Source: Mycobacterium sp. Aquia_213 (GTDB lineage: Bacteria > Actinomycetota > Actinomycetes > Mycobacteriales > Mycobacteriaceae). From it: a DNA stretch of 64,000 nt. Positions 1-8,542 of the stretch are shown piece after piece. A model generated the notes under the pieces. The model was not told where the DNA came from. It ran no database searches and saw only the letters and a program-made list of their open reading frames with translations. The position numbers were made by a program, and so were the translations under genes. Numbering within the stretch: position 1 is the first letter of the stretch; the number at the start of each line of letters is the position of its first letter. Location: NCBI RefSeq assembly GCF_026625985.1, contig NZ_CP113116.1, forward strand, positions 2,976,001 to 3,040,000, in the 5' to 3' direction.

Positions 1-1
1 C

Positions 2-751
2 GTGTCCGCAGAACCGTGCCCCGACGTCGAGGTCGTGTTCGCCCGAGGCACCGACGAGGCGCCGGGAGTGGGCTTCATCGGTGACGATTTTGTCGAGGCG
101 CTACGGGCGCGCCTTGGCGCGAAGTCGCTCACCGTGTACCCGGTCGATTACCCGGCGACCATGAGCTTTCCCAGGGCCGTCGACGGCATCAGCGACGCTG
201 GCGCTCACATTCAACAGACAGCGGCGGCCTGCCCCAAAACCCAAATGGTGCTGGGCGGATACTCTCAGGGCGCGGCCGTGATGGGCTTCGTCACCGCCAA
301 CCAGGTGCCCGACGGCGCCCGCGTTGGGCAGGACCTGCAGCCGATGCCCGCGGAGGTCGCCAACCACGTTGCCGCGGTCGCGCTGTTCGGAAAGCCGGCG
401 ACGCAGTTCATGAGCATGATCAATCAGCCGCCGGTCACCATCGGCCCGCTGTACGCGCCCAAGGCCATCGAGATGTGTGTCCCTAACGATCCCATCTGTG
501 CCGGCTCGGGCGACTTCTCCGCCCATCGGCTCTACCAGCAGGTCGGGATGATCGATCAGGCAGCAGATTTCGCGACGAATCGCATCGCCGAGGCAACTCC
601 CCCGACACCGACGCCGGCACCGGGACCGACACACGGATCGACACCGACGCCGGTACCGGTGCATTCGACTGCACCCTCGGCCACGCCGTCACCCACGCCC
701 GCGCCGGTGGCATCACACCATCCCGGACCTCCCCCGGGACCTGCCGCGTAA
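2..751 (+). CDS. cutinase family esterase, 5' end cut by window
   Basis: Secreted serine esterase of the cutinase alpha/beta-hydrolase family, expected to cleave lipid or polyester esters outside the cytoplasm. The nucleophile motif GGYSQG (Ser about residue 88 of the visible part), the VPNDPIC segment with the catalytic Asp, and FSAHRLY with the catalytic His are all present, with paired Cys residues typical of the family. The visible part starts essentially at the mature N-terminus (AEPCPD), so the signal peptide lies upstream of the window and the GTG at base 2 is unlikely to be the true start. The last ~55 residues form a Pro/Thr/Ser-rich tail, a cell-wall or linker type region that only some mycobacterial cutinases carry. 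Confidence 0.9.
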   Translation: MSAEPCPDVEVVFARGTDEAPGVGFIGDDFVEALRARLGAKSLTVYPVDYPATMSFPRAVDGISDAGAHIQQTAAACPKTQMVLGGYSQGAAVMGFVTANQVPDGARVGQDLQPMPAEVANHVAAVALFGKPATQFMSMINQPPVTIGPLYAPKAIEMCVPNDPICAGSGDFSAHRLYQQVGMIDQAADFATNRIAEATPPTPTPAPGPTHGSTPTPVPVHSTAPSATPSPTPAPVASHHPGPPPGPAA

Positions 752-759
752 GCCGTCGG

Positions 760-1233
760 GTGACAGATCGGCAGGCGCCACCGGCCGACAGCGTCGGGTC
801 CGTGGCGTTTGACGCCGCCGATCGGTTGGCGATCATCAACCTGTTCGGCGCCTACGCCCACACCTACGACGAGAACCGGCTGGACGAATTCCGTGCGTTG
901 TTCACCGAGGCGCCACAATTCGGCCTGCTGCATGAAGGCACCGAGATTTCGCAGGACGTCGACACCGTCATGAGTCTGCTCGCGGTCAGGAAAGCGAAAT
1001 TCAAGGCCGAGAACAACCAACGTCGCCATGCGCTGAATTCGCTGTGGTTTTCCAGGCAAAGCGCGAACGAAGCGAGCGGACGCTGCTATGTCCAGGTGTT
1101 CGCCATCAAAGACGGCGGGCCGCCCGCTGTCGACCTCACCGGGAGCTACGAATTCACCGCGGTCAAGCAGGACGGTGTGTGGCGGTTCAGTCGGTGGATC
1201 GTGTCGATGGACCAGGTGCAACTAGCCGAGTGA
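760..1233 (+). CDS. NTF2-like / SnoaL-fold protein
   Basis: A 157-residue protein starting at GTG 8 bp after the cutinase stop, so probably cotranscribed with it. Its pattern (helix with AIINLFGAYAHTYDENRLDEF, then a beta-rich half ending in GVWRFSRW) is the SnoaL/NTF2-like cone fold used by isomerases, dehydratases and ring-hydroxylating dioxygenase beta-type proteins in actinobacteria. There is no signal peptide and no membrane segment, so it is cytosolic. The substrate cannot be read from sequence; NTF2-fold family is a confident call, catalysis is not. Confidence 0.75.
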   Translation: MTDRQAPPADSVGSVAFDAADRLAIINLFGAYAHTYDENRLDEFRALFTEAPQFGLLHEGTEISQDVDTVMSLLAVRKAKFKAENNQRRHALNSLWFSRQSANEASGRCYVQVFAIKDGGPPAVDLTGSYEFTAVKQDGVWRFSRWIVSMDQVQLAE

Positions 1234-1270
1234 ATTTGCCGCGAAACGCTTTGGTCTGCAGAGCAATTCA

Positions 1271-1651
1271 CTAATAGCGGGGTGCTGCCTCGAGAACCTC
1301 GACGGCCGCGTCGATGTTGGGAATGATCGTCGGGCCGTAATGGCTCACCAGCTGTCCGAGTGCGCGAGCGATATGCGGACCGACGATGCCGGCGGCCAGG
1401 ACCTCCTCGGCCAAGACGATGCCATTGACGATGTGGCCGGCGCGCAGGCGCCCGTCGGCGGTGAGTTCGTAACGCCAGTCGCCGATTTGGACCCGCTCGG
1501 GCGCGGACCGGAAAAAGCCCCGCCGCGCCGGGGTCAGAATGACGCCGGGCACACCGCAGAACACCCTGATCACTTGTCCGACTCCGCCGGGACCGGCCAG
1601 GGCTGCACCGATCGCGTGGCTGGCCCGCTCATGGTCGTACGTCGTCATCAA
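1271..1651 (-). CDS. conserved hypothetical protein
   Basis: A 126-residue soluble protein that I do not recognise with certainty; it resembles short uncharacterised mycobacterial proteins. It has no signal peptide or transmembrane helix. Features are a central basic stretch (TPARRGFFRSAPERV), a predicted beta hairpin (WRYELTADGRLRAGH) and a C-terminal helical half. Its start codon overlaps the stop of the upstream tandem YbjQ-like gene by 4 bp, so the two are translationally coupled and probably act together. Confidence 0.65.
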   Translation of the reverse strand: MMTTYDHERASHAIGAALAGPGGVGQVIRVFCGVPGVILTPARRGFFRSAPERVQIGDWRYELTADGRLRAGHIVNGIVLAEEVLAAGIVGPHIARALGQLVSHYGPTIIPNIDAAVEVLEAAPRY

Positions 1652-2439
1652 TCACTCATCGGAAGCACGAACGACGGTGTGATGGTTTGCGGTTCGCCGG
1701 TGCGGCGCACGGCGGTGCCGGCCACGTAGAACTCGACGGTGTGATGTCCCCAGGCGTAGTTCGAGATGGCGAAATGCACACCGACGACGCCGGTTGCACC
1801 GTCTCGCTCGGCCTCGCTCTGCATGCGCGACATGGCCAGCTCCCTGGCCTGATAGCTGCCCTGTGTCCACTGCGGCATCTCGGCGTTGCGCCCCACCTGG
1901 CTCAGTGTCTTCAGAAAGCCTTGGACGGCAATGTGAAACACGCAGTTGCCCATCACGAATGCGACCGGCGCGAACCCAGAACGCAGCAGCGTGGTCAGAT
2001 CCTGGCCGGACAGGTGGCTGCTGAATGCCTGCCCGTTGGGCCGTCGGAACGCTCCGGGCTTCTCGACGTATCGCACCGCGGTTCCCACCGCGATGAATTC
2101 CAGATGCTCACCCTCACCTTGGTGGCGCCAATCGAGCCGGACACCGACCACTCCGTCGGCGCCCAGCGAATCGGCCTCGGCTTGCATCCGCGACATCGCG
2201 TTCCAGCGCGCCCGGTAGGTCGCGTCGGTCAGCACGGGCAGCTCCGACTGCTGCCGGATCCCGGTGAACTGGTAGCCCACGTGATAGACCGAAACACCCA
2301 TCACGAGTTCCATCGGCTCGAATCCGGCGCCATGCAGCAGTGCGAATTCATTGATCGAAAGATCAGAGGTGAATAGCTTTCCGGCGTGCGACAGACGTTC
2401 GCTGGCGACGGGGTCGAGCTGGTTCGGTTGCATTGTCAA
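1648..2439 (-). CDS. tandem YbjQ-like (heavy-metal-binding domain) protein
   Basis: A 263-residue protein made of two copies of a YbjQ/PF01906-like domain. Copy 1 (about residues 20-130) and copy 2 (about 140-255) share the order [F]xPxxxVMG, then AMSRMQ(A/S)EA, then G(A)xGVVGV and a closing VGTAVR/AGTAVR strand. Single-domain YbjQ proteins form ring-like pentamers; their biochemical role is unclear despite the metal-binding name. The internal duplication suggests a fused dimer of divergent halves. The gene precedes and overlaps the small hypothetical gene by 4 bp. Confidence 0.75.
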   Translation of the reverse strand: MTMQPNQLDPVASERLSHAGKLFTSDLSINEFALLHGAGFEPMELVMGVSVYHVGYQFTGIRQQSELPVLTDATYRARWNAMSRMQAEADSLGADGVVGVRLDWRHQGEGEHLEFIAVGTAVRYVEKPGAFRRPNGQAFSSHLSGQDLTTLLRSGFAPVAFVMGNCVFHIAVQGFLKTLSQVGRNAEMPQWTQGSYQARELAMSRMQSEAERDGATGVVGVHFAISNYAWGHHTVEFYVAGTAVRRTGEPQTITPSFVLPMSD

Positions 2440-2575
2440 ATACCCTCCTGCGGTTCGCAGTCAGCGTAGGCCGCAGTGCCTTCGAACACACGCATATCGT
2501 GCGACATTGTCGACCGAACGGGATGCGCGGTGTCGCCGCCGACCGGTGGCCGCCGTGGACCACGCGCTGCTGCGG

Positions 2576-3979
2576 TCACGCCTCCGGCGGGTAGCTGTCG
2601 TCGGATGGAATGTCGTCGCACTCAAGGAGTTCCTTGAGCGCGTCGGGGAACGCATCGGCCATATCCCACAGGTCGGGCAGCAGATCGGGGCAGCCGACCA
2701 GGCCGATCCCGAGTTCGCCGTTGAGCGACATCACCGTGATGTTGAGTCCGGCGTCGCCGATGATCGGTCCGAGGGGGTACATCGCGTCGACACGGCAGCC
2801 CAGGAAATACAACTGATCGCGCGGGCCCGGCACATTCGACAGGATCAGGTTGTACGCGCTGCGGTTGATCGGAATCCGCGGCAGCAGCCGCATCGCCGCG
2901 CCGAACATCGTCGGGCCGCCGAACTGCGTCCAGTCGTGCAGCAGGGTGGGACCCAGAGCCGCGGTGTGTTCTTTGGCGGCCCTGTTTCCCGCGGCGATAG
3001 TGCGGATGCGTTCGGCGGGTTCGCTGATTTGGCTTTCCACCCGGCAGAACATCCAGGTGGTCTGGTTGCGCCCGGGACGGTCGGACTTGCCGTGCACCGA
3101 CACCGGCACGGTGGCCACCAACGGGTTGTCGGGCAGCTCTCCGCGCTCCAGCAGGAAGCGCCGCAACACCCCCGCGCACAACGCCACCACCACGTCGTTG
3201 ACGGTCACCCCGAAGCGGTCCTTGACGCGCTTGACGTCGCGCATATCCAGCTGGGTGTAGGCGATGTTGCGGTAGCGCGTCACCGAGCCGTTGAACGGGG
3301 ACGGCGGGGCCGAGAACGGCGCGGCCATCGTGCGGCCCTCGCGCGCCCGCAGCACCGTCTGCGCCAGCGTCAGGATCGTCGCGGGCACCACGGTCGCCAG
3401 CCGCAGCGGCCGGCGGGCAAATCCCATCAGCCCGCTCGCCGCGATGTACAAGGGATTGCCGCTGCCCGCGCCGCCGACCGCCTTCGGCGCCGGCGCGTCC
3501 GGCACCAGGCTGCACAGGTGGGCCAGCAGGTTGGCCCCCGCGACCCCGTCGACGAGCGCATGGTGAACCTTGAGCATCATCACGACGGCATCACTGTTGG
3601 CGCCGCCCTGCAGGACCCACATCTCCCAGAGCGGTCGATCCCGGTCGAGCGGCAGCCCGGCGATGTACCCACAGATCTCGGCCACCTCGCGGCGCCCCCC
3701 GGGCGCCGGCACGCCGACATGCTGCACATGGCGTTCCAACTGGAAATTCTCGTCGTCCACCCACACCGGGTGGTCCACGTTCAGCTGGTTGTCGGCGAGC
3801 TTCACCCGGAATTCCGGCACCGCCGCAACGCTTTTCGCGAGCGCGGCCCGGAACGCGCCGTAGCTGTAGCCCCCCGGCACCGTTGACGTGTCCAACTCCA
3901 GCAGGCAGCACACATTCAACGGTTGTGTCGGCGTCTCCAAGTAGAGAAAAAACGCGTCAAGCCCACTCAGTCGTTCCAT
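2576..3979 (-). CDS. wax ester synthase / diacylglycerol acyltransferase (WS/DGAT)
   Basis: A 467-residue acyltransferase that joins acyl-CoA to diacylglycerol or a fatty alcohol, making triacylglycerol or wax ester stores at the membrane. The catalytic HHxxxDG motif is intact (HHALVDG, His139-Gly145), the N-terminus MERLSGLDAFFLYLET is characteristic, and the C-terminal LSNVPGP segment of the DUF1298 half is present. Length matches the 450-480 residue family norm. Mycobacteria carry many paralogues (tgs genes), so I give no symbol. Downstream of it on the same strand is the YbjQ pair; upstream is a dense set of inverted repeats and a flavin monooxygenase gene. Confidence 0.9.
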   Translation of the reverse strand: MERLSGLDAFFLYLETPTQPLNVCCLLELDTSTVPGGYSYGAFRAALAKSVAAVPEFRVKLADNQLNVDHPVWVDDENFQLERHVQHVGVPAPGGRREVAEICGYIAGLPLDRDRPLWEMWVLQGGANSDAVVMMLKVHHALVDGVAGANLLAHLCSLVPDAPAPKAVGGAGSGNPLYIAASGLMGFARRPLRLATVVPATILTLAQTVLRAREGRTMAAPFSAPPSPFNGSVTRYRNIAYTQLDMRDVKRVKDRFGVTVNDVVVALCAGVLRRFLLERGELPDNPLVATVPVSVHGKSDRPGRNQTTWMFCRVESQISEPAERIRTIAAGNRAAKEHTAALGPTLLHDWTQFGGPTMFGAAMRLLPRIPINRSAYNLILSNVPGPRDQLYFLGCRVDAMYPLGPIIGDAGLNITVMSLNGELGIGLVGCPDLLPDLWDMADAFPDALKELLECDDIPSDDSYPPEA

Positions 3980-4021
3980 AGCCGCCTGCTCGACTAGTGA
4001 CTTTGTAAAACCCCCCGAACC

Positions 4022-4093
4022 CCTAGGAGTCTAGGTAGCTGACCAGTGGTCGGCTACACCACGAGTGGGCGCACTCGGTTAAATTTTGAAGAC
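4022..4093. repeat. cluster of inverted repeats upstream of WS/DGAT
   Basis: Three inverted repeats follow each other between the flavin monooxygenase stop and the WS/DGAT start. CCTAG-GAGT-CTAGG lies at 4022-4035. GTAGCTGACC-AGT-GGTCGGCTAC, 9 of 10 paired, lies at 4035-4057. CGAGTG-GGCG-CACTCG lies at 4062-4077. A fourth lies at 4094-4108 (listed separately). They sit 43-98 bp upstream of the WS/DGAT start on the minus strand, where operators or leader hairpins would be expected. Which protein or RNA role they serve cannot be told. Confidence 0.5.
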
Positions 4094-4108
4094 ATACCGC
4101 CCCGGTAT
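4094..4108 (-). terminator. hairpin directly after flavin monooxygenase stop
   Basis: ATACCG-GGG-CGGTAT (read on the minus strand) is a perfect 6-bp stem with a 3-nt loop that abuts the stop codon of the monooxygenase gene. The following minus-strand bases are A/T-rich but are not a clean run of T, so it is at best a weak intrinsic terminator of the kind common in mycobacteria, or part of the repeat cluster next to it. Confidence 0.35.
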
Positions 4109-5563
4109 TCAGCTCGAAGTGCAGGCGATCGAGGCCTGCAGACCGCACCAGCGATCAAGTACCGCCGATACCTGCGTTGCGTCGGGTGTGCCACGCGTGG
4201 CCCACGCGATATAGCCGTCGGGCCGGATCAGCATCGCTGCCGGGAGTTTGGGGTCCACGTGGACCACATGATCGACGCCCGGCCGGTCCAGCCCCGGGAT
4301 TTGCGCGGAGGTGACCAGCACGAATCGTCCCGATCGCAGCACTTCGTAGAGCCGGGTGCCGCCGCAGTCGACGTCGGGCATCCGTCGCCCCACGAGCCGG
4401 TTGTCTGCCCTGCGCCGCGGATAGGCGATGCCGATACCGCTGAGGCGTTCGGCCAGCCTTCGCCGGCCATAGGAGAAGTGGGTGAGGGCGCGCATGGCCA
4501 GTCGTTGCAGCACTCGGCGTGCCGCGGACTGGCCCAGCACCAGCTGATTGAGGGTGTCCGTCAGCGCCAGCACGCTGGCGCCGACGGGATGCCGCTCGGA
4601 TTCGTAGCTGTCCAGCAGCCAATCCGACGCCGACCCGCGCACCGCGGCGGCGAGCTTCCAGCCGAGATTCATCGCGTCGCCGATACCGGTGTTCATGCCC
4701 TGGCCGCCGATCGGCGAGTGGATGTGGGCCGCGTCGCCGGCCAGGAACACCCGGCCCACCCGATAGTGTTCGGCCTGTCGTCGTTCGCTGAGAAACCTTG
4801 AGCTCCAACGCATCTCGCTCAGTCCATAGTCGTCGCCGGCGATCCGGTCGAACGCATCGCGAATCTCGGTCATCGTGACGGGTTCGGTCAGCGGTGCCTG
4901 TTCGCGCTGCCGATCCCAGGCCGTCACCCGATACCAGCCGTCGCCGAACGGGATGACCAGAACCAAGCCCTGGTTGTTGGTCCTGGCGAAGAGTCTGTCG
5001 TCCGGCGGCCGGGTCAGCTGCACATCCGCCAGCAGGATGTGGGTCTGGTACTGCTTGCCCGCGAACGGGACACCAAGCGCCCGGCGGACGGCGCTGTGGG
5101 CGCCGTCGCAGCCGACCACGTACCCCGCCCGCACACTGTCGTCGTTCGCCAGGCCGATGACGACCCCGTCCCGGTCTTGCCGGAGTTCGACGACTTCGGC
5201 ACCGCGGACAAATGTGACGCCGAGCTGCTCGGCGCGCGCGGTCAGCAGCTGTTCGGTTCCGCTTTGCGCGACGATGAGCAGCGTCGGGTAGCGCGTCCGG
5301 AGGTCTTTGGCCAGCGAGAGCGTCACTCCGGGCGCGGGTGCGACGGCGGAGACCTGGAACCCGCGCGAGAACTCGTCGTCGGCAAGTCCGCGGGCATCGA
5401 GCAGCTCCAGGGTGCGCGCGTGCACGGCGAATGCCCGGGTGATGTTCGGCAGGTCGGTTCGCTTTTCGAACACCTCCACCCGGATTCCGCGCATGGCGAG
5501 TTCGCACGCCAGCATCAGACCGGTGGGACCTGCGCCGATCACGGCGACTTCGATAGTGCGCAT
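4109..5563 (-). CDS. FAD-dependent aromatic monooxygenase (rifampicin-monooxygenase-like)
   Basis: Class A flavin hydroxylase of 484 residues. It has the N-terminal dinucleotide-binding fold (VIGAGPTGLMLACELAMRG), the middle DG region (YVVGCDGAHSAVRR), the FAD ribityl-binding GDAAHIHSPIGGQGMN motif and the C-terminal thioredoxin-like domain of the PheA/TfdB and Rox group (VDHVVHVDP...LIRPDGYIAW). It should hydroxylate an aromatic compound with NAD(P)H and O2. I place the start at the ATG at 5563 because the open frame upstream runs into the divergent regulator and lacks protein-like sequence. It is divergent from a LuxR-type regulator that is the obvious candidate to control it. Confidence 0.85.
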   Translation of the reverse strand: MRTIEVAVIGAGPTGLMLACELAMRGIRVEVFEKRTDLPNITRAFAVHARTLELLDARGLADDEFSRGFQVSAVAPAPGVTLSLAKDLRTRYPTLLIVAQSGTEQLLTARAEQLGVTFVRGAEVVELRQDRDGVVIGLANDDSVRAGYVVGCDGAHSAVRRALGVPFAGKQYQTHILLADVQLTRPPDDRLFARTNNQGLVLVIPFGDGWYRVTAWDRQREQAPLTEPVTMTEIRDAFDRIAGDDYGLSEMRWSSRFLSERRQAEHYRVGRVFLAGDAAHIHSPIGGQGMNTGIGDAMNLGWKLAAAVRGSASDWLLDSYESERHPVGASVLALTDTLNQLVLGQSAARRVLQRLAMRALTHFSYGRRRLAERLSGIGIAYPRRRADNRLVGRRMPDVDCGGTRLYEVLRSGRFVLVTSAQIPGLDRPGVDHVVHVDPKLPAAMLIRPDGYIAWATRGTPDATQVSAVLDRWCGLQASIACTSS

Positions 5564-5596
5564 CGCAGACTCCTTCGTTCGAGGTGCCCCCAGCGT

Positions 5597-5612
5597 CGCG
5601 CCGATCGGCGCG
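5597..5612. promoter_or_regulatory. perfect 16-bp palindrome in divergent promoter
   Basis: CGCGCCGATCGGCGCG is self-complementary over all 16 bases and lies between the monooxygenase start (5563) and the LuxR-type regulator start (5670), near the middle of the 106-bp divergent region. It is a candidate operator, though GC-rich palindromes arise by chance more often in this genome. Confidence 0.4.
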
Positions 5613-5669
5613 CGTCGAATCCGTGAAGCCACCAGTCCGATCGCCGGTAGCCGCCCTACGATCGATGCT

Positions 5670-8441
5670 GTGCTGCACGGCCGTGAGCGGGAATGCGCGC
5701 AGGTCGACGAACTGCTGGCCGCCGCGCGCGAGCGACGCAGCCAAGCGCTGGTGGTGCGCGGCGAAGCCGGTGTCGGCAAGTCGGCACTGCTGGACTACGC
5801 CGCCCGGCGGGCCTCCGACCTGCAGGTGCTGCGCACGTCCGGCATCCAGACCGAATCGCAACTGCCGTTCGCCGCGGTGCACAACCTGTTGCTGCCCGTG
5901 TTGGACCGCTGCGACGCGATCCCGGAACGGCAGCAAGCCGCGTTGCGCAGCGCCTTCGGTCTGGGCGCGGCGATCGCCGACGACCGGTTCTTGATCTCGC
6001 TCGCCGTGCTGAGCATCCTGGCCGAGACCGCGGAGACGGCTCCGGTGCTCTGCCTCGTCGACGACGCGCAGTGGCTGGACGGCCCATCGGCCGACGCGTT
6101 GACGTTCGCCGCGCGCCGGATCAAGGCCGAGGGCATCGTCGTCCTCTGCGCAGCCCGCGACGATGCGACGACGCCTTTTGCCGCGCAAGGCTTGCCGGAA
6201 CTGCGGCTGAGCGGACTCGATCCGGCGGCGGCCGGCACGCTGTTGGCCGAACAGACCGGCGTTGCGGTCGCGGCACCGGTTCGCGACCGGCTGGCGGCCG
6301 ACACCTTGGGTAACCCGTTGGCGCTGGCCGAACTGGCCAGATCGCTGTCCGCCGAGCAAATTGCCGGGCGTGCTCGGCTGCCAGACCAATTGCCGGTCAG
6401 CACCGACCTCGAACGGTTGTATCTCGACCGGGCGGCCGAACTGCCCGCGGATACCCAGACGATGCTGCTCGTGGTCGCGGCGCACGACAACGGCCAACTC
6501 GGCGGGATCTTGCGTGCCGCGCGGGAGCTGGACGTCGATGAGGGCGCTCTCGATGCGGCGGAGACATCGGGGTTGTTGCGCGTCGACTCGGCGATCGTCT
6601 CGTTCGTCCACCCGCTAGCCCGCTCGGCGATCTACCGCGGCGCAACCTCGCGGCGTCGCCAGGAGGTCGAACGGGTGCTGGCCTCCGTCCTCGATGACGC
6701 CACCGACGCCGACCGTAAGGCTTGGCACCTGGCGAATGCGGCGGCCGGACCCGACGAGGACGTGGCAAGCGCGGTGCACGGCGCCGCCGAACGAGCGCGC
6801 ACGCGTGGCGGGCATGCCACCGCGGCGACGGCATTCGAACGGGCGGCCGCACTCACCGCGGCGCCCGACCTACGCGCCACTCGGTTGACGGATGCCGCCG
6901 ATTCCGCGTGGTTGGCGGGTCAGCCCGACCGGGCCCGGGCACTCCTCGACCAGGCGGGCTCCCTGGCGTCGGCGGCAACGCTGCGCGCCCGTGTCGAGCA
7001 TCTGCGCGGAACAATCGAGGGGAATTGCGGCGCCCCGTCGGCCGCGTACGCGATTCTCGTCGGTGGTGCGGAGCCGGTGATGTCCGAGGACCCAGTCCGC
7101 GCAATCCAAATGCTCAGTGAAGCCGGCCAGCTCGCATGGGCGGGCGGCGATCTGGCGCGCATGACCGAGGTGAGCGGGCGGCTCGCGAGCCTCGCCGAGG
7201 AACGTCCCGACAAGAACGCGGCCAACTTCGTTGGCGCACATGTACTTACCGGCCTTTCGGGATTGCTGCGCGGCGATACCAGCACCACCGCGGCGAGGTT
7301 GCGCGACGCAGCCGATCTGGCCGGCGCCACTAAGGAGCCGCGCGCGCTGATGGGGGCGGCGGCCGGCGCGATGTTTCTTGGCGATGACGCGCGCGCCATC
7401 GATCTGTTCTGCACCGCGGTGGCGCTGACCCGCGGAGCGGCCGGGGCGGCGAACCTGCCGCTGCTGCTCGCGCCCCTGGCCATGGTGGAAACCCTGACCA
7501 GCCGCTACCCCGCCGCGATCGCGGACGCTACCGAGGGGCTACGGCTGGCCGAGGAGACCAGCCAACGCAACCCGGCCGCGCATCTGCGCGGCATCCTGGC
7601 CATTGTCGCCGCCGTGCAGGGCCGCGAACAGGAATGCCGTGATCACGCGGGTGCGGCACTGACCCAGGCGATCGGTCAACGCCTCGGGCCGCATGCGGCG
7701 ATCGCGTCGTGGGCACTCGCGGTGCTCGACCTCGGCGCTGGTCGTCCCGCCGAAGCATTCGAGCGACTGGAGGCGTCGGCCAGCGCCGCGCCGGGTGAGG
7801 GCAATCAGATGGTAATGCTGTTGGCCACCGCCGATCTGGTGGAGGCAGCCACCCGCACCCAGCACCGGGCGGCCGCCGCGGCGGCCACCGACCGGCTGCA
7901 GGCGTGGGCCACCGACACCGGCGCGCCGTGGGCCCGTCCGTTGGTAGCCCGCTGCCACGGGTTGCTGGCCACCGACGACGACCAGGATCGGCACTTCGCC
8001 GAGGCGCTGCGGCTGCACGCCCCGGCCGGTCGTCCTTTCGACATGGCTCGCACCCAGTTGCTGTACGGAGAGAGCTTGCGGCGCCGCCGACGTCGGGCCG
8101 ACGCGCGCAAGTTTCTGCGCGCCGCACACGAGACGTTCGAGCGGCTCGGCGCGGCGCCGTGGGCCGAGCACACCGGTGCCGAATTGCTCGCCACGGGTGA
8201 GACCGCGCGCAAGCGCGACGTCAGCACCGCCGACCAGCTGACTCCGCAGGAGTTGCAGATCGCCCGATTCGTCAGCGAGGGCGAGACGAACCGGAGCATC
8301 GCCACGCTGATGTTCCTCAGTCCTCGCACCGTCGACTATCACGTGAGCAAGATCTTCACCAAGCTCGGTCTGTCGTCACGTGCCGAGCTGATGCGGATGT
8401 TCTTGCGCGACGACACCTTCGCGCGCCGAGACCCTGGATGA
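5670..8441 (+). CDS. LuxR-family STAND ATPase transcription regulator
   Basis: A 923-residue regulator of the large ATP-binding LuxR (LAL/MalT-like) type. The N-terminal AAA/NACHT-like domain begins at LHGRERE and has Walker A GEAGVGKS (residues 31-38) and Walker B VLCLVDDAQWLD (about 126-137). The middle ~500 residues are alpha-helical TPR-like repeats. The C-terminal LuxR helix-turn-helix is at about 857-912 (LTPQELQIARF...GETNRSIA...SPRTVDYHVSKIF). I chose GTG 5670 because the ATPase domain starts right there. It is divergent from the flavin monooxygenase and followed on the same strand by an ABC transporter pair, so it probably governs a detoxification or export locus. Confidence 0.9.
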   Translation: MLHGRERECAQVDELLAAARERRSQALVVRGEAGVGKSALLDYAARRASDLQVLRTSGIQTESQLPFAAVHNLLLPVLDRCDAIPERQQAALRSAFGLGAAIADDRFLISLAVLSILAETAETAPVLCLVDDAQWLDGPSADALTFAARRIKAEGIVVLCAARDDATTPFAAQGLPELRLSGLDPAAAGTLLAEQTGVAVAAPVRDRLAADTLGNPLALAELARSLSAEQIAGRARLPDQLPVSTDLERLYLDRAAELPADTQTMLLVVAAHDNGQLGGILRAARELDVDEGALDAAETSGLLRVDSAIVSFVHPLARSAIYRGATSRRRQEVERVLASVLDDATDADRKAWHLANAAAGPDEDVASAVHGAAERARTRGGHATAATAFERAAALTAAPDLRATRLTDAADSAWLAGQPDRARALLDQAGSLASAATLRARVEHLRGTIEGNCGAPSAAYAILVGGAEPVMSEDPVRAIQMLSEAGQLAWAGGDLARMTEVSGRLASLAEERPDKNAANFVGAHVLTGLSGLLRGDTSTTAARLRDAADLAGATKEPRALMGAAAGAMFLGDDARAIDLFCTAVALTRGAAGAANLPLLLAPLAMVETLTSRYPAAIADATEGLRLAEETSQRNPAAHLRGILAIVAAVQGREQECRDHAGAALTQAIGQRLGPHAAIASWALAVLDLGAGRPAEAFERLEASASAAPGEGNQMVMLLATADLVEAATRTQHRAAAAAATDRLQAWATDTGAPWARPLVARCHGLLATDDDQDRHFAEALRLHAPAGRPFDMARTQLLYGESLRRRRRRADARKFLRAAHETFERLGAAPWAEHTGAELLATGETARKRDVSTADQLTPQELQIARFVSEGETNRSIATLMFLSPRTVDYHVSKIFTKLGLSSRAELMRMFLRDDTFARRDPG

Positions 8442-8542
8442 ACCGATCACGGTTCGGTCTCGTTAACCGGGTACCAGCGCCTTGGGCGCCGTGCGGGTAG
8501 CGGCAGACACGCGCTGACCACGCGCGGACCCGCAGGAGGATC

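Noticed and set aside
4155..6611. Long open frame on the minus strand across the flavin monooxygenase and the regulator
   Set aside because: It is antisense or out of frame to two genes with intact motifs, and its translation is Arg/Pro/Gly-rich without domains. Such frames are usual in GC-rich DNA.
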